Shown: positions 8,748 to 17,596, counted from the first letter of the stretch. The stretch is 64,000 bases of DNA from Mycobacterium sp. AT1 (GCF_002043095.1 NZ_MVOC01000009.1:62001-126000); one strand, 5' to 3'. Notes: generated by a model from the letters alone, not told the origin. Numbers and translations are program-made.

Positions 8748-9224
8748 CTAGTTGACGACGCGGTGCTGCGGGTCGTGCTCGGTGCGCTCGACGTGGGTCA
8801 GCTCGGCGTTGTTCGGATCCTCGTGCTTGGCGCGCTCCTTCTCGGCGAGGGCGTACGCGGCGTCGGCGTCGTCCTTGCGGCGCGGGTCCAGTGAATCGGC
8901 GTGCTGGAACTTGGAGTCCAGCTCTTCGCGAGACGACGCGGCTTCGTCACGGTGGCTGGCGGCCCGGTCGCTGAGACGGGCGGCTTCGGCGGCCTTTGCT
9001 TCGGCTTCGGCAGCGGCGGCGCGGGCCTTGGCCTCGGTCTCGGCGGCGATCGCCTCGCGCTTCTCCACGCGCGCGCTCTCCTCGCGGGCTTCGTCGCGAA
9101 TGCGGTCGGCTTCGGCTCGGCGCTTCTTGTCACGCGCGCTCCGCGCCGCAAACGACAGGCCGAGGATCAACAGCAGGACCACCACGACGGCAACGACGAT
9201 CATGACGACGGTGTTGGTGCTCAT
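8748..9224 (-). CDS. single-pass membrane protein with long coiled coil
   Basis: A 158-aa protein with one N-terminal membrane segment (about residues 5-26, strongly hydrophobic) and no charged leader before it, so the C-terminal part should face the cytoplasm. After the membrane come about 90 residues of Arg, Glu and Ala repeats with coiled-coil character (RAEADRIRDEAREESARVEK and following). The tail holds Asp and His (FQHADSLDPRRKDDAD). This layout suggests a structural or scaffolding role. I recognise no enzyme motif. The gene starts with ATG 9224 after a reasonable AAGGAG (9232-9237 on the minus strand). Confidence 0.75.
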   Translation of the reverse strand: MSTNTVVMIVVAVVVVLLLILGLSFAARSARDKKRRAEADRIRDEAREESARVEKREAIAAETEAKARAAAAEAEAKAAEAARLSDRAASHRDEAASSREELDSKFQHADSLDPRRKDDADAAYALAEKERAKHEDPNNAELTHVERTEHDPQHRVVN

Positions 9225-9321
9225 GTCCGGCTCCTTCGAATCGGCGCGCCGTTATTGACGCGCTCGCTGGAGGGAGGGTTGCCCGGACGGGGCACTATTC
9301 AAACCGCTGCCGCCACCGGGG

Positions 9322-10248
9322 CTATCCGACGTACTTGGTGAACCAGGCCTGCACGCGCTGCCATGCGTCGGCGGCCGCGGTGGGGTCGTAGCGCTCGCCG
9401 GTGTCGTTGAAGAACGCGTGGTCGGCGCCCTGCTCGACGACCAGTTCGTTGACGACGCCCGCCTTGTCGAGCGCCTGCTGGGCGGCGTCCTTGGTGCCGG
9501 TCACCCGTGCGTCCTTGGACCCGTAGAACGCCAGCACCGCGACGTCCTTGGATCCGCTGAAGTCGGCGTCGTCGGGTGTCGGGCCGTAGAACGGCACCGC
9601 CGCGGCCAACTGGGGTTCCCCAGCTGCCAGCAGTTGCCACACCAGCCCGCCGCCCATGCAGAATCCGACGGCCGCCACCTTCACGCCTGGCGTCCGGCGT
9701 TGCAGTTCCTCGATGCCGGACTTGAGGTCGGCGACGAAGTCCTCCGGGGAGATCTTGCTCAACGCCGCGGTGGCCTCGGCGGGATCGGTGAACTTGGCCG
9801 TGCCACCGTCGGCGGAGAGCAGGTCGACGGCCAGGCTGGAGTAGCCGATCCCGGCGAAGCGCCCCGCGACGGAGCGCGCCCAGTCGGTGAGTCCCTTGTT
9901 CTCGTGGACGACGAGCACCGCGCCCTTGGGGGTCTGCGCCGCCGCCCAAGCGCCCTGCAGTTCACCGCGGGGCCCGGTCCAGGTGACGGGTTCGGTCTCC
10001 AGGGCGTTCTCGATCCCTGGCGGAGGCGCCTTTTCGGTGGCCGCGCCGCTGGAGGTCACCGGCGCGTCCGCCGTCGGCGTACCGTCCGCGGGCTTCTCCT
10101 CGGCGCTGCACGCGGCGATGAGCGAGGAGGCCGCGGCGGCGCCGACACCGATCAGTGCGAGTCGTCGGATGGCCTCACGGCGGGACATCAATCCCTCGAC
10201 GTGGTCGGTGGCGATCTCTTCGGCTATGTAACGCTGCAGCGGAGTCAC
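9322..10248 (-). CDS. exported dienelactone hydrolase-family lipoprotein
   Basis: A 308-aa alpha/beta hydrolase with the dienelactone hydrolase triad: Cys197 in GFCMGGG, Asp246 in SKDARV and His277 in GADHAFF. The N-terminus is notable. Residues 20-47 carry a twin-arginine motif (SRREAIRR), a hydrophobic stretch and a lipobox (SSLIAAC, Cys47), so the protein is predicted to be folded in the cytoplasm, exported by Tat and lipid-anchored outside. A roughly 40-residue Ala/Pro/Thr-rich linker separates the anchor from the catalytic domain. GTG 10248 keeps the conserved TPLQRYIAEEIATDH segment before the signal. It hydrolyses ester or lactone bonds; the substrate is unknown. Confidence 0.87.
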   Translation of the reverse strand: MTPLQRYIAEEIATDHVEGLMSRREAIRRLALIGVGAAAASSLIAACSAEEKPADGTPTADAPVTSSGAATEKAPPPGIENALETEPVTWTGPRGELQGAWAAAQTPKGAVLVVHENKGLTDWARSVAGRFAGIGYSSLAVDLLSADGGTAKFTDPAEATAALSKISPEDFVADLKSGIEELQRRTPGVKVAAVGFCMGGGLVWQLLAAGEPQLAAAVPFYGPTPDDADFSGSKDVAVLAFYGSKDARVTGTKDAAQQALDKAGVVNELVVEQGADHAFFNDTGERYDPTAAADAWQRVQAWFTKYVG

Positions 10249-10318
10249 CAAACCGAGTATGCCCGCAGATTTTCCAAGTTGCGATGGCAAACCCCTCCCA
10301 CGGCTGATACTCGACGTC

Positions 10319-11242
10319 ATGTTCTCCCCCGCGGCCGGCCGCGCCCTCGCAGGGCGCATCGCCGTGGTCGCCGGGGCCACCCGCGGTGCGGGCCGCGGCA
10401 TCGCGGCGGCGCTGGGAGAGGCGGGTGCCACCGTCGTGTGCACGGGCCGCACCAGCTCGACCGCGGATCTCCGTTCCGATTACGATCGGCCCGAAACCAT
10501 CGAGGAGACAGCACAACTCGTCACCGAGCTAGGCGGGGTCGGCGTCGCGATTCCGACCGACCATCTCGACGTGGCCCAGGTGCGTGCGTTGGCCGAGCGT
10601 CTTCGACGCGACTACGGCGTGGTGGACATCCTCGTCAACGACATCTGGGGAGCCGAGATCCTGAAGGGGCCACCGTCGACGTGGAACCGACCGATGTGGG
10701 AGCACGACCTCGACGACGGACTGCGGATCCTCCGCCTCGGGGTGGACACCCACCTCATCACCTCGCATTGCCTGTTGCCGCTGTTGGTCACTCGGCCGGG
10801 TGGTCTCCTGGTCGAGGTGACCGACGGCACGGCCGAGTTCAACGCTCAGCACTACCGGTTGTCGGCCTTCTACGACCTCGCCAAGGTGTCGGTCAACAGG
10901 ATCGCGTTCAGCCAGGGCCACGATCTCGCGCCGTTCGGGTGCGTGGCGGTGGCCGTGACTCCCGGCTGGTTGCGCTCGGAGATGATGCTCGAGAACTACC
11001 TGGTTGGTGCGACCAATTGGCGAGACGCCCTGGACCCGGCCCGGGCCGACGGTCCCGTCGCGCCCCCGTCCTTCACCGAATCCGAGACACCGCGTTTCGT
11101 CGGCCGCGGGGTGGCGGCCATTGCGGCCGACCCGGACCGCGCGCGGTGGAACCAGCGGTCGGCCAGCTCGGTTCAACTTGCTCGCGAGTACGGCTTCACC
11201 GACGTCGACGGCCGTCAGCCCGACGCCTGGGCCGAACAGTAG
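10319..11242 (+). CDS. short-chain dehydrogenase/reductase (DHRS1-like)
   Basis: A classical-length NAD(P)-dependent SDR of 307 aa. The nucleotide-binding GATRGAGRG motif spans about 19-27, NDIWG about 107-111 takes the place of the usual NNAG, and the catalytic YDLAK pair is Tyr185/Lys189. The usual catalytic Ser is not obvious; a Thr (VTDGT) lies at that position. The NDIWG and 50-residue C-terminal extension resemble the DHRS1 branch, whose substrates include steroids and ketones. A GATACT box lies 7 nt before ATG 10319, so the transcript may be leaderless. It is divergent from the lipoprotein gene across 70 bp. Confidence 0.86.
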   Translation: MFSPAAGRALAGRIAVVAGATRGAGRGIAAALGEAGATVVCTGRTSSTADLRSDYDRPETIEETAQLVTELGGVGVAIPTDHLDVAQVRALAERLRRDYGVVDILVNDIWGAEILKGPPSTWNRPMWEHDLDDGLRILRLGVDTHLITSHCLLPLLVTRPGGLLVEVTDGTAEFNAQHYRLSAFYDLAKVSVNRIAFSQGHDLAPFGCVAVAVTPGWLRSEMMLENYLVGATNWRDALDPARADGPVAPPSFTESETPRFVGRGVAAIAADPDRARWNQRSASSVQLAREYGFTDVDGRQPDAWAEQ

Positions 11243-11306
11243 ACATTTTTGGCAATCTGTTCACGATTTCGTTGACAGGGGTGCTCCACGGCTGTTCTAT
11301 GGCGGA

Positions 11307-13097
11307 GTGACGTACGACACGATCATCCGAAACGGGCGCTGGTTCGACGGCACCGGAGCGGCATCCGCGATCCGCCACGTCGGCATCCGGGACGGCCACG
11401 TGGTGGCGATCTCGGCCGACGAACTCGACGCCACCCAGTGCGAGCGGGTGATCGACGCGACCGGCCACTGGGTGCTGCCCGGCATGCTCGACATCCACAC
11501 CCACTACGACGTCGAGGTGCTCAACGGGCCAGCGCTGGCCGAGTCGCTGCGCCACGGCGTCACCACGGTGATGCTGGGTTCCTGCTCGCTGTCGACCATC
11601 CACGTGGACGGCACCGAGGCAGGCGATCTGTTCGGCCGTGTCGAGGCGATTCCCCGCGAGCACGTCATCGCCGCGGTCGACGGTCGCAAGACCTGGCGCA
11701 CGTGTGAGGAGTACGTCGAGGCGCTCGAAAAGATGCCGCTCGGGCCCAACTTGGCGGCGTTCATCGGCCACTCCGACATGCGCACGGCGGTCATGGGTCT
11801 CGACCGCGCGACGCGCAAGCGCGAGCGGCCGACCCGCAGTGAGCAGGCGGAGATGGAGCGCATGCTCGCCGAGGCACTCCAGGCCGGCTTCGTCGGAATG
11901 TCGTCCATGCAACTGCTCTTCGACAAGCTCGACGGTGACGTATGCCGGTCCCGCACCCTGCCGTCGACCTACGCCGGAACGCGCGAGCAACGCAGGCTGA
12001 AGTCGTTGCTGCGCAAGGCCGGACGCATTCTGCAGTCCGGGCCCAACATCGAGAACCCGGTCAACCTTGGGTCCCAGCTCGCACAATCGATCGGCATCTT
12101 CCGAAACCCGCTCAAGACGAGTCTGCTGTCGGCGGCCGACGTCAAGTCCAACCCGTACGCGATCGCGATGATGGGTCCGGTCGCCCGGCTGATCAACCGG
12201 CTTGGTGGGAACTTCCGTTGGCAGCACCTGCCCGTGCCGTTCGAGGTGTACGCCGACGGCATCGACTTGGTGATCTTCGAGGAGTTCGGCACGGGCGCGG
12301 CGGCCCTGCACCTGCGTGACGAGGTCGAGCGCAACGCGATGATGCGCGACGAGAACTACCGCCGCAGGTTCCGCAAGGACTACGAAAGCAAGTTCGGCGT
12401 ACGGGTTTGGCACCGCGACTTCTTCGACGCCGACATCGTCGACTGCCCGGACGCCAGCGTGATCGGGAAGTCCTTCGGACAGGTCGGCGTCGACCGGGGC
12501 AACATCCATCCCGTCGACGCGTTCCTGGATCTGGTGTTGGAGCACGGCGCCGCGCTGCGCTGGCGCACGACGATTTCCAACCATCGCCCGGAGGTGCTGA
12601 AGAAGCTGGCCCGCGATCCCGGCGTGCAGATGGGCTTCTCCGATGCCGGTGCGCACCTGCGGAACATGGCGTTCTACAACATGGGGCTGCGACTGTTGCG
12701 GCACGTCCGAGACGCGGAGGCCGCAGGCACGCCGTTCATGACCGTCGAGCAGGCGGTTCACCGGTTGACCGGCGAGCTGGCCGACTGGTACCGCCTCGAC
12801 GCCGGGCACCTGCGGATCGGTGACCGTGCCGACGTCACGATCGTCGACCCGGCCTGCCTCGACGGGCGGCTGGACGCGTATGCCGAGGAACCCGTCGAGC
12901 AGTACGGCGGGTTGTCGCGCATGGTGAACCGCAACGACGAGACGGTCAGGGCGGTACTCGTCGGCGGTCGGGCGGTGTTCCTCGACGGCGAGCCCACCGA
13001 TCTGGTCGGCCGACGCCGCACGGGTCGCTTCCTGCGCACCGCGCACAAGTCCCCCGCCATCCCCACGCAGAAGGACGAGTTGACCAGTGTCGGTTGA
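11307..13097 (+). CDS. N-acyl-D-amino-acid deacylase-type amidohydrolase
   Basis: A metal-dependent amidohydrolase of 596 aa in the D-aminoacylase/dihydroorotase superfamily. An N-terminal beta domain (TYDTIIRNGRWFDGTG) leads to the metal motif HTHYD with His64/His66, followed by GVTTVMLG. Later come the FSDAGAH segment with the metal-proximal Asp and a final beta domain (IGDRADVTIVDP). This group removes acyl groups from N-acyl-D-amino acids or related amides. GTG 11307 begins the conserved strand. It overlaps the next gene by 11 bp, suggesting one operon with the SnoaL-like protein. Confidence 0.87.
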   Translation: MTYDTIIRNGRWFDGTGAASAIRHVGIRDGHVVAISADELDATQCERVIDATGHWVLPGMLDIHTHYDVEVLNGPALAESLRHGVTTVMLGSCSLSTIHVDGTEAGDLFGRVEAIPREHVIAAVDGRKTWRTCEEYVEALEKMPLGPNLAAFIGHSDMRTAVMGLDRATRKRERPTRSEQAEMERMLAEALQAGFVGMSSMQLLFDKLDGDVCRSRTLPSTYAGTREQRRLKSLLRKAGRILQSGPNIENPVNLGSQLAQSIGIFRNPLKTSLLSAADVKSNPYAIAMMGPVARLINRLGGNFRWQHLPVPFEVYADGIDLVIFEEFGTGAAALHLRDEVERNAMMRDENYRRRFRKDYESKFGVRVWHRDFFDADIVDCPDASVIGKSFGQVGVDRGNIHPVDAFLDLVLEHGAALRWRTTISNHRPEVLKKLARDPGVQMGFSDAGAHLRNMAFYNMGLRLLRHVRDAEAAGTPFMTVEQAVHRLTGELADWYRLDAGHLRIGDRADVTIVDPACLDGRLDAYAEEPVEQYGGLSRMVNRNDETVRAVLVGGRAVFLDGEPTDLVGRRRTGRFLRTAHKSPAIPTQKDELTSVG

Positions 13098-13530
13098 GAA
13101 GACGGTGTTGGACATGTGGGCGGCACTGTCGGACCGCGACTGGGAGGGTTTGAAGTCCCACCTCGCCGCGGACTGCATCTACCTTGACGTGCCGGTCGGA
13201 CCCGCCGCCGCAGCGAAGGGACCCGACGACATCGTCAAGAGGCTGAAGATAGGCCTCGAGCCGTTGGCCTCCTACGAGAACTTCACGGGGCTGCTCGTGG
13301 TGGACGGCGAGAACGCCATGTACGAGCACCACGAGGAATGGCATTGGGCGACCGGTGAATCGGCCGTTCTCCGCTTCGTCACCGTGCACCGTGTCGAGAA
13401 CGGCAAGATCTCGCTCTGGAAGGACTACTGGGACATGAGCGCGCTGGCGAACCACGCTCCCCCGTCATGGCTGGAGGACTTCGCCAACGCCGACATGTCG
13501 TGGATGTACGACGCGAGCGGCGTCGTCTGA
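13087..13530 (+). CDS. SnoaL/limonene-epoxide-hydrolase-like protein
   Basis: A 147-aa alpha+beta-barrel protein (NTF2/SnoaL fold). The C-terminal pattern NGKISLWKDYWDMSAL parallels the GRITLWRDYFD strand of limonene-1,2-epoxide hydrolase and mycobacterial EphG, where the Asp and Arg residues activate water for epoxide opening. An epoxide hydrolase or small-molecule cyclase or isomerase role is therefore plausible, though the full Asp-Arg-Asp triad cannot be confirmed by eye. GTG 13087 lies inside the 3' end of the amidohydrolase gene, consistent with coupling. The HNH remnant of a 13E12 gene lies immediately downstream on the other strand. Confidence 0.8.
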   Translation: MSVEKTVLDMWAALSDRDWEGLKSHLAADCIYLDVPVGPAAAAKGPDDIVKRLKIGLEPLASYENFTGLLVVDGENAMYEHHEEWHWATGESAVLRFVTVHRVENGKISLWKDYWDMSALANHAPPSWLEDFANADMSWMYDASGVV

Positions 13531-13583
13531 GGTTTGGTCCGCGGCGCGGGTGGCCGTGGGCCGGGACGTGTCGACGGCCGTCG

Positions 13584-13750
13584 GCCCGGGAAGCGACACG
13601 TCATGTCGCGGCAGCGGACGAAGTCGGCCAGCTTCTTCGACGGTCGGTAGCGGGGTCCCGGTGGGGCTTGGCCGGGGTGCCCGATCCAAGTGGTGGTCGT
13701 CCCTTGGCTGGCGCGGCAGGCGACCGCCCCGGGGAGGAACTGCCCACCCG
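13584..13750 (-). pseudogene. decayed HNH-domain remnant of a 13E12-family gene
   Basis: Read on the minus strand one nucleotide out of frame with the DUF222 part, this stretch encodes GHPGQAPPGPRYRPSKKLAD followed by FVRCRDMTCRFPG, the hallmark start of the HNH domain in mycobacterial 13E12-repeat proteins. The reading then loses all similarity: the expected C-D-x-P...DIDHT zinc and catalytic part is missing in all three frames. So the gene is both frameshifted and 3'-truncated, next to the stop of the SnoaL-like gene. Confidence 0.75.
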
Positions 13751-14779
13751 TCAAGGCGGCCGGCCGGAGGTTCGCGAGGCGTCCTGGGCGGGGGTGAGGG
13801 CTTCGGCGAGGGTCAGCTCGCGCAGCGGCTTGGCAGACATCGCCGGGGGTTCGCCGTCGAGGGCGCTGCGCTCGTTCGAGGTGTTAACTGCGGCAGGCTG
13901 GTTCACGTCTGCGGACTGCTCGGTGTCCTCGCCATCTCGAGCCGCAGGCGATGGTGGTGCGGGCCGTTCGTCGAGGGTGTCCGCGGACGCGATGACGTAG
14001 ACCACCACCCCCGTCGAGGGCGGGTTCTGCTCGGCCGGGCAGTCATCGGCATCGCAGAGGCAGGCCAGGCGATCGGCCCCGTGGGCCAGGGCTCCGATCG
14101 CGTCGGCGCGGCGTTGATCCAGCGTGCGCGGATCGGCCGGGCACACTGTGCGGGCCAGCGCATCCACGCGCGCGTCGAAGGCCTCGGCGTCATGGGCGAA
14201 CAGCGTGGCGTAGACGGTGGCCATGCCGCTGCCGTCCTCGTCGATCGCCACGTCCACTGAACGCCCGCGTGCCTTGGTTTCGGTGCGGCGTACTGCGTGG
14301 GGGTCGACCTGGGCGACGAACGCGTCGACGGTCTTCTCCGTCGTCGCCACCGACATGGGTTCCCGGGCGCTCAGCGCTTCGGCCAACAGTCGGTCGAGTT
14401 CATGTAAAGCCACGGGGTCGACGACCAAGGCGCCGCGTTGCACCACCGTCCGCACCAGTTGGTAGGTGATCAGACCTTGGGCGAAGGCGGCGGCGACGCG
14501 GGGGAACCGTTCGTGCAGCGCGACGGCGACCAGCAGCTGGTTGGACGCGGCGTGATGGGTGATGCGGGCCTCGGCGCCGATTTGGGCGGCGACGGCGTCG
14601 AAGTTGTCCAGGCACCACTGGTCACGATCGGCCGATCCGGAGGCGGCGTAGGCAGACCTCAGCATGGCCGCCATCGCCGCGACCTTGCGAGCACACGCTG
14701 CGGACTCCACCCGCGCCCACCCCGCCAGCGCACCGGCACCGGACGTGCCGGCCGTAGCGTCCACCAAGCTGTCGAACAT
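13751..14779 (-). pseudogene. DUF222 part of a frameshifted 13E12-family gene
   Basis: An open reading frame of 342 aa corresponding to the DUF222 region of 13E12-repeat proteins, a multicopy family in mycobacteria normally ending in an HNH endonuclease domain. Typical features are the Ala-rich N-terminus (ARVESAACARKVAAMAAMLR), the VRTVVQRGALVVDP segment and ADAIGALAHGADRLACLCD. It stops early at 13751, while the HNH start continues in another frame to 13584, so the original gene is broken. A short truncated protein may still be made from ATG 14779. Family members are associated with repeated sequence and sometimes mobile loci, but no flanking insertion sequence is visible. Confidence 0.8.
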
Positions 14780-14932
14780 ACTTTCGACGATACAGCGTCG
14801 GACGACGAAAGTGATTGCGCTGCAGGCATTCTGTGGATAAGTCGCGTGCCTGTGGACAACCTCGCCCCGGGCACCGCAGATGTCGGAGGCGAGTGCTAGT
14901 GCCGCCGACTCAGGGCACTCTGAGCACTCGCC

Positions 14933-16285
14933 CTACACACTCCAGGCCAGCCGGAACTTCTCGGCCAGTTCCTCGGGCGTCAGTTCGGCGAAGTGCTCGT
15001 GCTCGTAACCTCGCACCGCGACGATCGAGTCCACCACGGCGTCACCGAGAATGCCTCGCAGCAGCGCTGATTCGGCCAGGGCGGCGACGACGGCCCCTTG
15101 ATCGGTGGACAGCAGGCCGATGTCGGCCTTGGTCCGCTCGTCGGCGCTCAGCGTCCCGGGGTCGACCGCCACCTCGGGCACGAGGGGTAGTTCGCGCTCG
15201 ATGCCGTCGAGCGCGAGCCCGAGGATCGCCGCAGTCGCAAGGTACGGGTTCGCCGACGGGTCGACGACCTTCACCTCGACGTTCGCGCCATGCGCGTTGC
15301 CAGGACCACCCCGCAGAAAACGGACGGCCGCCTCGCGGTTCTCGGTACCCCAGCACACGCTGGCACCCGACCAACTTCCCGGCTGCATCCGCAGACCCGA
15401 CAGGATGGAACCGCACAGCACGGCCTGCGCCTCGGACAAACCGGCCAGCACGCCGGCGACGGCGGCTTCGCCGGCGGGCCTCATCCCCTGCGCGCCCTGG
15501 CCGCCGGAGAACAGCGGAACGCCGTCGTGGCGCAGGGAGAAGTGTTGATGCGCGCCGGAACCCACGCTTCCCGCGAACGGCACCGGAGACAGGCTCACGC
15601 GAAGTCCGTGCCGTCTCGCGGTTCTCGCCACCAGGATTCGGGTTGCCATCAGCTGATCGGCCGCGGCGACCGGCGACTTGGGCGCCAACGAGATCTCGAA
15701 CTGGTTGGCGCCGTACTCGGGATGGAACTGTTCGACGGACACCCCGGCGATCGTGGCCGCCTCGGTGACGTCGCGGACGAATCCCTCGAACTCCAGAACG
15801 CCGGCCAGTCCGTACTGCGCCCACAGATGGGACGGCAAGGCGGCGCCGTCGGGCCCGACCAGGACGAACTCCATCTCGTGGCCGACGAGTGCGCTGAGAC
15901 CAGCGGCGGCGAGGCGCCCTTCGACGCGCGCCAATGCGCCTCTGCTGCAAAAGGGGTCGGGAGTGCCGTCTTGGCCGAAGAACGATCCCGGCGCCCAGGC
16001 CAGGCCGTCGCCGAGAATTCTCAGCGCGTCGGTGTCGACGCGGATCCGCTGATCGCCGACGACCCCGATGGCGCCGCCGACGGCAATGCCCGCCTGGTCG
16101 ACGGTGAACACGTGCCACACCGGGCTGGCGCCGAGGCCGGGGTTGGCGAATGCGCTCATCCTGCTCACCGGCACGGTCTTGGCGTGACACAGCCCCGCCG
16201 CGTTGACGACGGTGCCGACAAGGGTGGTAACTCCGGCCGACTCGAGGGTGGACGTGGCCGCGGCGGTGAGTGGTGTGGCTGCCAT
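14933..16285 (-). CDS. glnA3: glutamine synthetase-family protein GlnA3
   Basis: A 450-aa glutamine-synthetase-fold ligase, the same length as remembered M. tuberculosis GlnA3 (Rv1878) and matching it in AKTVPVSRMSAFANPGLGAS, PVWHVFTVDQ, GDGLAWAPGSFF, YGANQFEISLAP and the ending LAEKFRLAWSV. ATP and metal motifs are present (GHEMEF, SGAHQHFS, NREAAVRF). GlnA3-type enzymes are not the main ammonia-assimilating enzyme; relatives ligate glutamate to polyamines or other amines, so a gamma-glutamylation role is likely. ATG 16285 is the start, and a GTG 12 nt upstream is possible. Its neighbours bfrA and the CMD-family gene recall the order around Rv1876-Rv1878. Confidence 0.9.
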   Translation of the reverse strand: MAATPLTAAATSTLESAGVTTLVGTVVNAAGLCHAKTVPVSRMSAFANPGLGASPVWHVFTVDQAGIAVGGAIGVVGDQRIRVDTDALRILGDGLAWAPGSFFGQDGTPDPFCSRGALARVEGRLAAAGLSALVGHEMEFVLVGPDGAALPSHLWAQYGLAGVLEFEGFVRDVTEAATIAGVSVEQFHPEYGANQFEISLAPKSPVAAADQLMATRILVARTARRHGLRVSLSPVPFAGSVGSGAHQHFSLRHDGVPLFSGGQGAQGMRPAGEAAVAGVLAGLSEAQAVLCGSILSGLRMQPGSWSGASVCWGTENREAAVRFLRGGPGNAHGANVEVKVVDPSANPYLATAAILGLALDGIERELPLVPEVAVDPGTLSADERTKADIGLLSTDQGAVVAALAESALLRGILGDAVVDSIVAVRGYEHEHFAELTPEELAEKFRLAWSV

Positions 16286-16320
16286 GGGCCCATTCTGCAC
16301 GGACCTGGCGGCGGCGCAGG

Positions 16321-16803
16321 TTAGAGCGTGATCTTGCAGGACTGACCGATGTCCAACGTTCGCAGCACCCGGCCCATGCCAAGCCACATCGCACACGACA
16401 GGGCCAGGTCGGTCAGCAGTTCGGCGTCGAACTGTTCGTTGCAGCGCGCCCAGAAGTCTTCGTCGTCGCGTAACTCGGTGTGGCCGTTGGCGAATCGGGC
16501 GGCGAACTCGGCGGCGACGCGCTCTTGGGGGCTGTAACCGGGCCAGGTCTTCCATTCCGCGGCGTGGGCGTAGAGGTCCTCGTCCACCCCGGCCGCCTCA
16601 CCCGAGGAGTCGCGCGTGTTCTGACACACCACGCATTCGTTGTCGAGTGCGAGCACCATGCGGGCCAGCTCGCGGGTGCGCAGCGGCAGCCGGTTCTTGG
16701 TGTACACGGCGTTGGTGAATCCCGCCATGGGGATGCCGATGTCCGGAGACCGCGTGATCCACCCGGCAGCGTCGTCGTCGGCGAAGTCCCCAATTCTGCT
16801 CAT
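16321..16803 (-). CDS. carboxymuconolactone decarboxylase/AhpD-family protein
   Basis: A 160-aa all-helical CMD/AhpD-like protein with the redox motif ECVVCQNTR (Cys57, Cys60). In AhpD-type peroxidase partners a His follows the second Cys by four positions; here that position is Arg64, so peroxidase activity through the usual proton relay is doubtful. The rest (TRELARMVLALDNE, VAAEFAARFANGH) matches the fold. A KstR-type palindrome lies 31 bp before the start, suggesting control with sterol-catabolism genes. It is upstream of glnA3 on the same strand with a 35-bp gap. The physiological substrate is unknown. Confidence 0.84.
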   Translation of the reverse strand: MSRIGDFADDDAAGWITRSPDIGIPMAGFTNAVYTKNRLPLRTRELARMVLALDNECVVCQNTRDSSGEAAGVDEDLYAHAAEWKTWPGYSPQERVAAEFAARFANGHTELRDDEDFWARCNEQFDAELLTDLALSCAMWLGMGRVLRTLDIGQSCKITL

Positions 16804-16833
16804 GGCCGGATCGTACGCCGGAGACGACGTTTC

Positions 16834-16847
16834 TGGAACAGGTTCTA
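16834..16847. promoter_or_regulatory. KstR-type operator upstream of the CMD-family gene
   Basis: TGGAACAGGTTCTA fits the KstR consensus TNNAACNNGTTNNA at every fixed position. It sits 31-44 bp upstream of ATG 16803, where a TetR-type repressor would block transcription. KstR is the cholesterol-catabolism repressor of mycobacteria. Assignment is by motif only, but a second, more symmetrical copy at 22583 makes chance less likely. Confidence 0.6.
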
Positions 16848-16879
16848 GTTTTCTCGGCCAGACAGCTCGGCCGTCGGGC

Positions 16880-17359
16880 CTACTGCGGCGGGCGCGACAC
16901 GCACTGCGCGGAGTAGAGCTGCTCGCCGAGCTTGTCCATCAACTCGAGCTGCGTCTCCAGGTAGTCGATGTGGTGTTCTTCGTCAGCGAGGATGCCCTCC
17001 AGGAGGCTGGCGCTGGTCGCGTCCTCCTTCTGACGACACATCACCACGCCGGGCTTGAGCCGCGCCATCACGTCGTATTCGATCGTCAGGTCGGCCTCGA
17101 ACTGCTCGCGAAGCGTCTGGCCGACCTTGAGGGAGAAGAGCCGCTGGTAGTTCGGCAGGCCGTCGAGAAGCAGGATGCGATCGGTGATGAGCTCCGCATG
17201 AGTCATCTCCTCGAAGGCTTCTTTTCGGGTGTGTGCGGCGAGTTCGGTGAAGCCCCAATTCTCTTGCATCTTCGAATGCAGGAAATACTGGTTGATCGCG
17301 GTCAATTCGCTCGTCAATTGCTCGTTCAGCAATTTCAGGACGTCGGGATCGCCATTCAT
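16880..17359 (-). CDS. bfrA: bacterioferritin BfrA
   Basis: A 159-aa heme-containing ferritin that stores iron as a 24-mer with ferroxidase centres. It is nearly identical in layout to M. tuberculosis BfrA (Rv1876), with the same length and the ending LYSAQCVSRPP. Ferroxidase ligands Glu18, Glu51, His54, Glu94, Glu127 and His130 are all present, as is heme ligand Met52 in EEMTH. I chose ATG 17359 because AGGAG lies upstream at a good distance and the protein then starts as in Rv1876. It is divergent from bfd across a 392-bp region carrying two IdeR-like boxes, which fits iron-responsive control. Confidence 0.96.
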   Translation of the reverse strand: MNGDPDVLKLLNEQLTSELTAINQYFLHSKMQENWGFTELAAHTRKEAFEEMTHAELITDRILLLDGLPNYQRLFSLKVGQTLREQFEADLTIEYDVMARLKPGVVMCRQKEDATSASLLEGILADEEHHIDYLETQLELMDKLGEQLYSAQCVSRPPQ

Positions 17360-17537
17360 ATTCGTCGCTCCTAATGACACCGTGAGGGCTGGTCACGTGT
17401 CAGTCGTGGGCTGGCCGGCACGCCTCGACCGAGGCGAGAACGCCTCCACAATCTAGTCCACCACCGGCATCCAGGAGAGGTAACGAGGGCATCCGGAGGC
17501 GTGTCGCCGGCGCCGGTTACGACGACAGAAGCCCAGG

Positions 17538-17556
17538 TGAGGGTAGGCAAACCACG
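17538..17556. promoter_or_regulatory. IdeR-like iron box 1
   Basis: TGAGGGTAGGCAAACCACG agrees with the IdeR consensus (TTAGGTTAGGCTAACCTAA) at 13 of 19 positions by my count. It lies about 180 bp upstream of the bfrA start, on the far side for activation of bfrA, as expected where IdeR-Fe(II) activates bacterioferritin expression. Confidence 0.5.
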
Positions 17557-17596
17557 GTTTTTGGCGACGATGATGGACTGGCTGCCCTAACTAAGG

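Noticed and set aside
11196..13178. Long minus-strand frame antisense to the amidohydrolase and SnoaL-like genes
   Set aside because: It is the high-GC shadow of two well-supported plus-strand genes; its protein has no recognisable domain and low-complexity Arg/His/Val composition.
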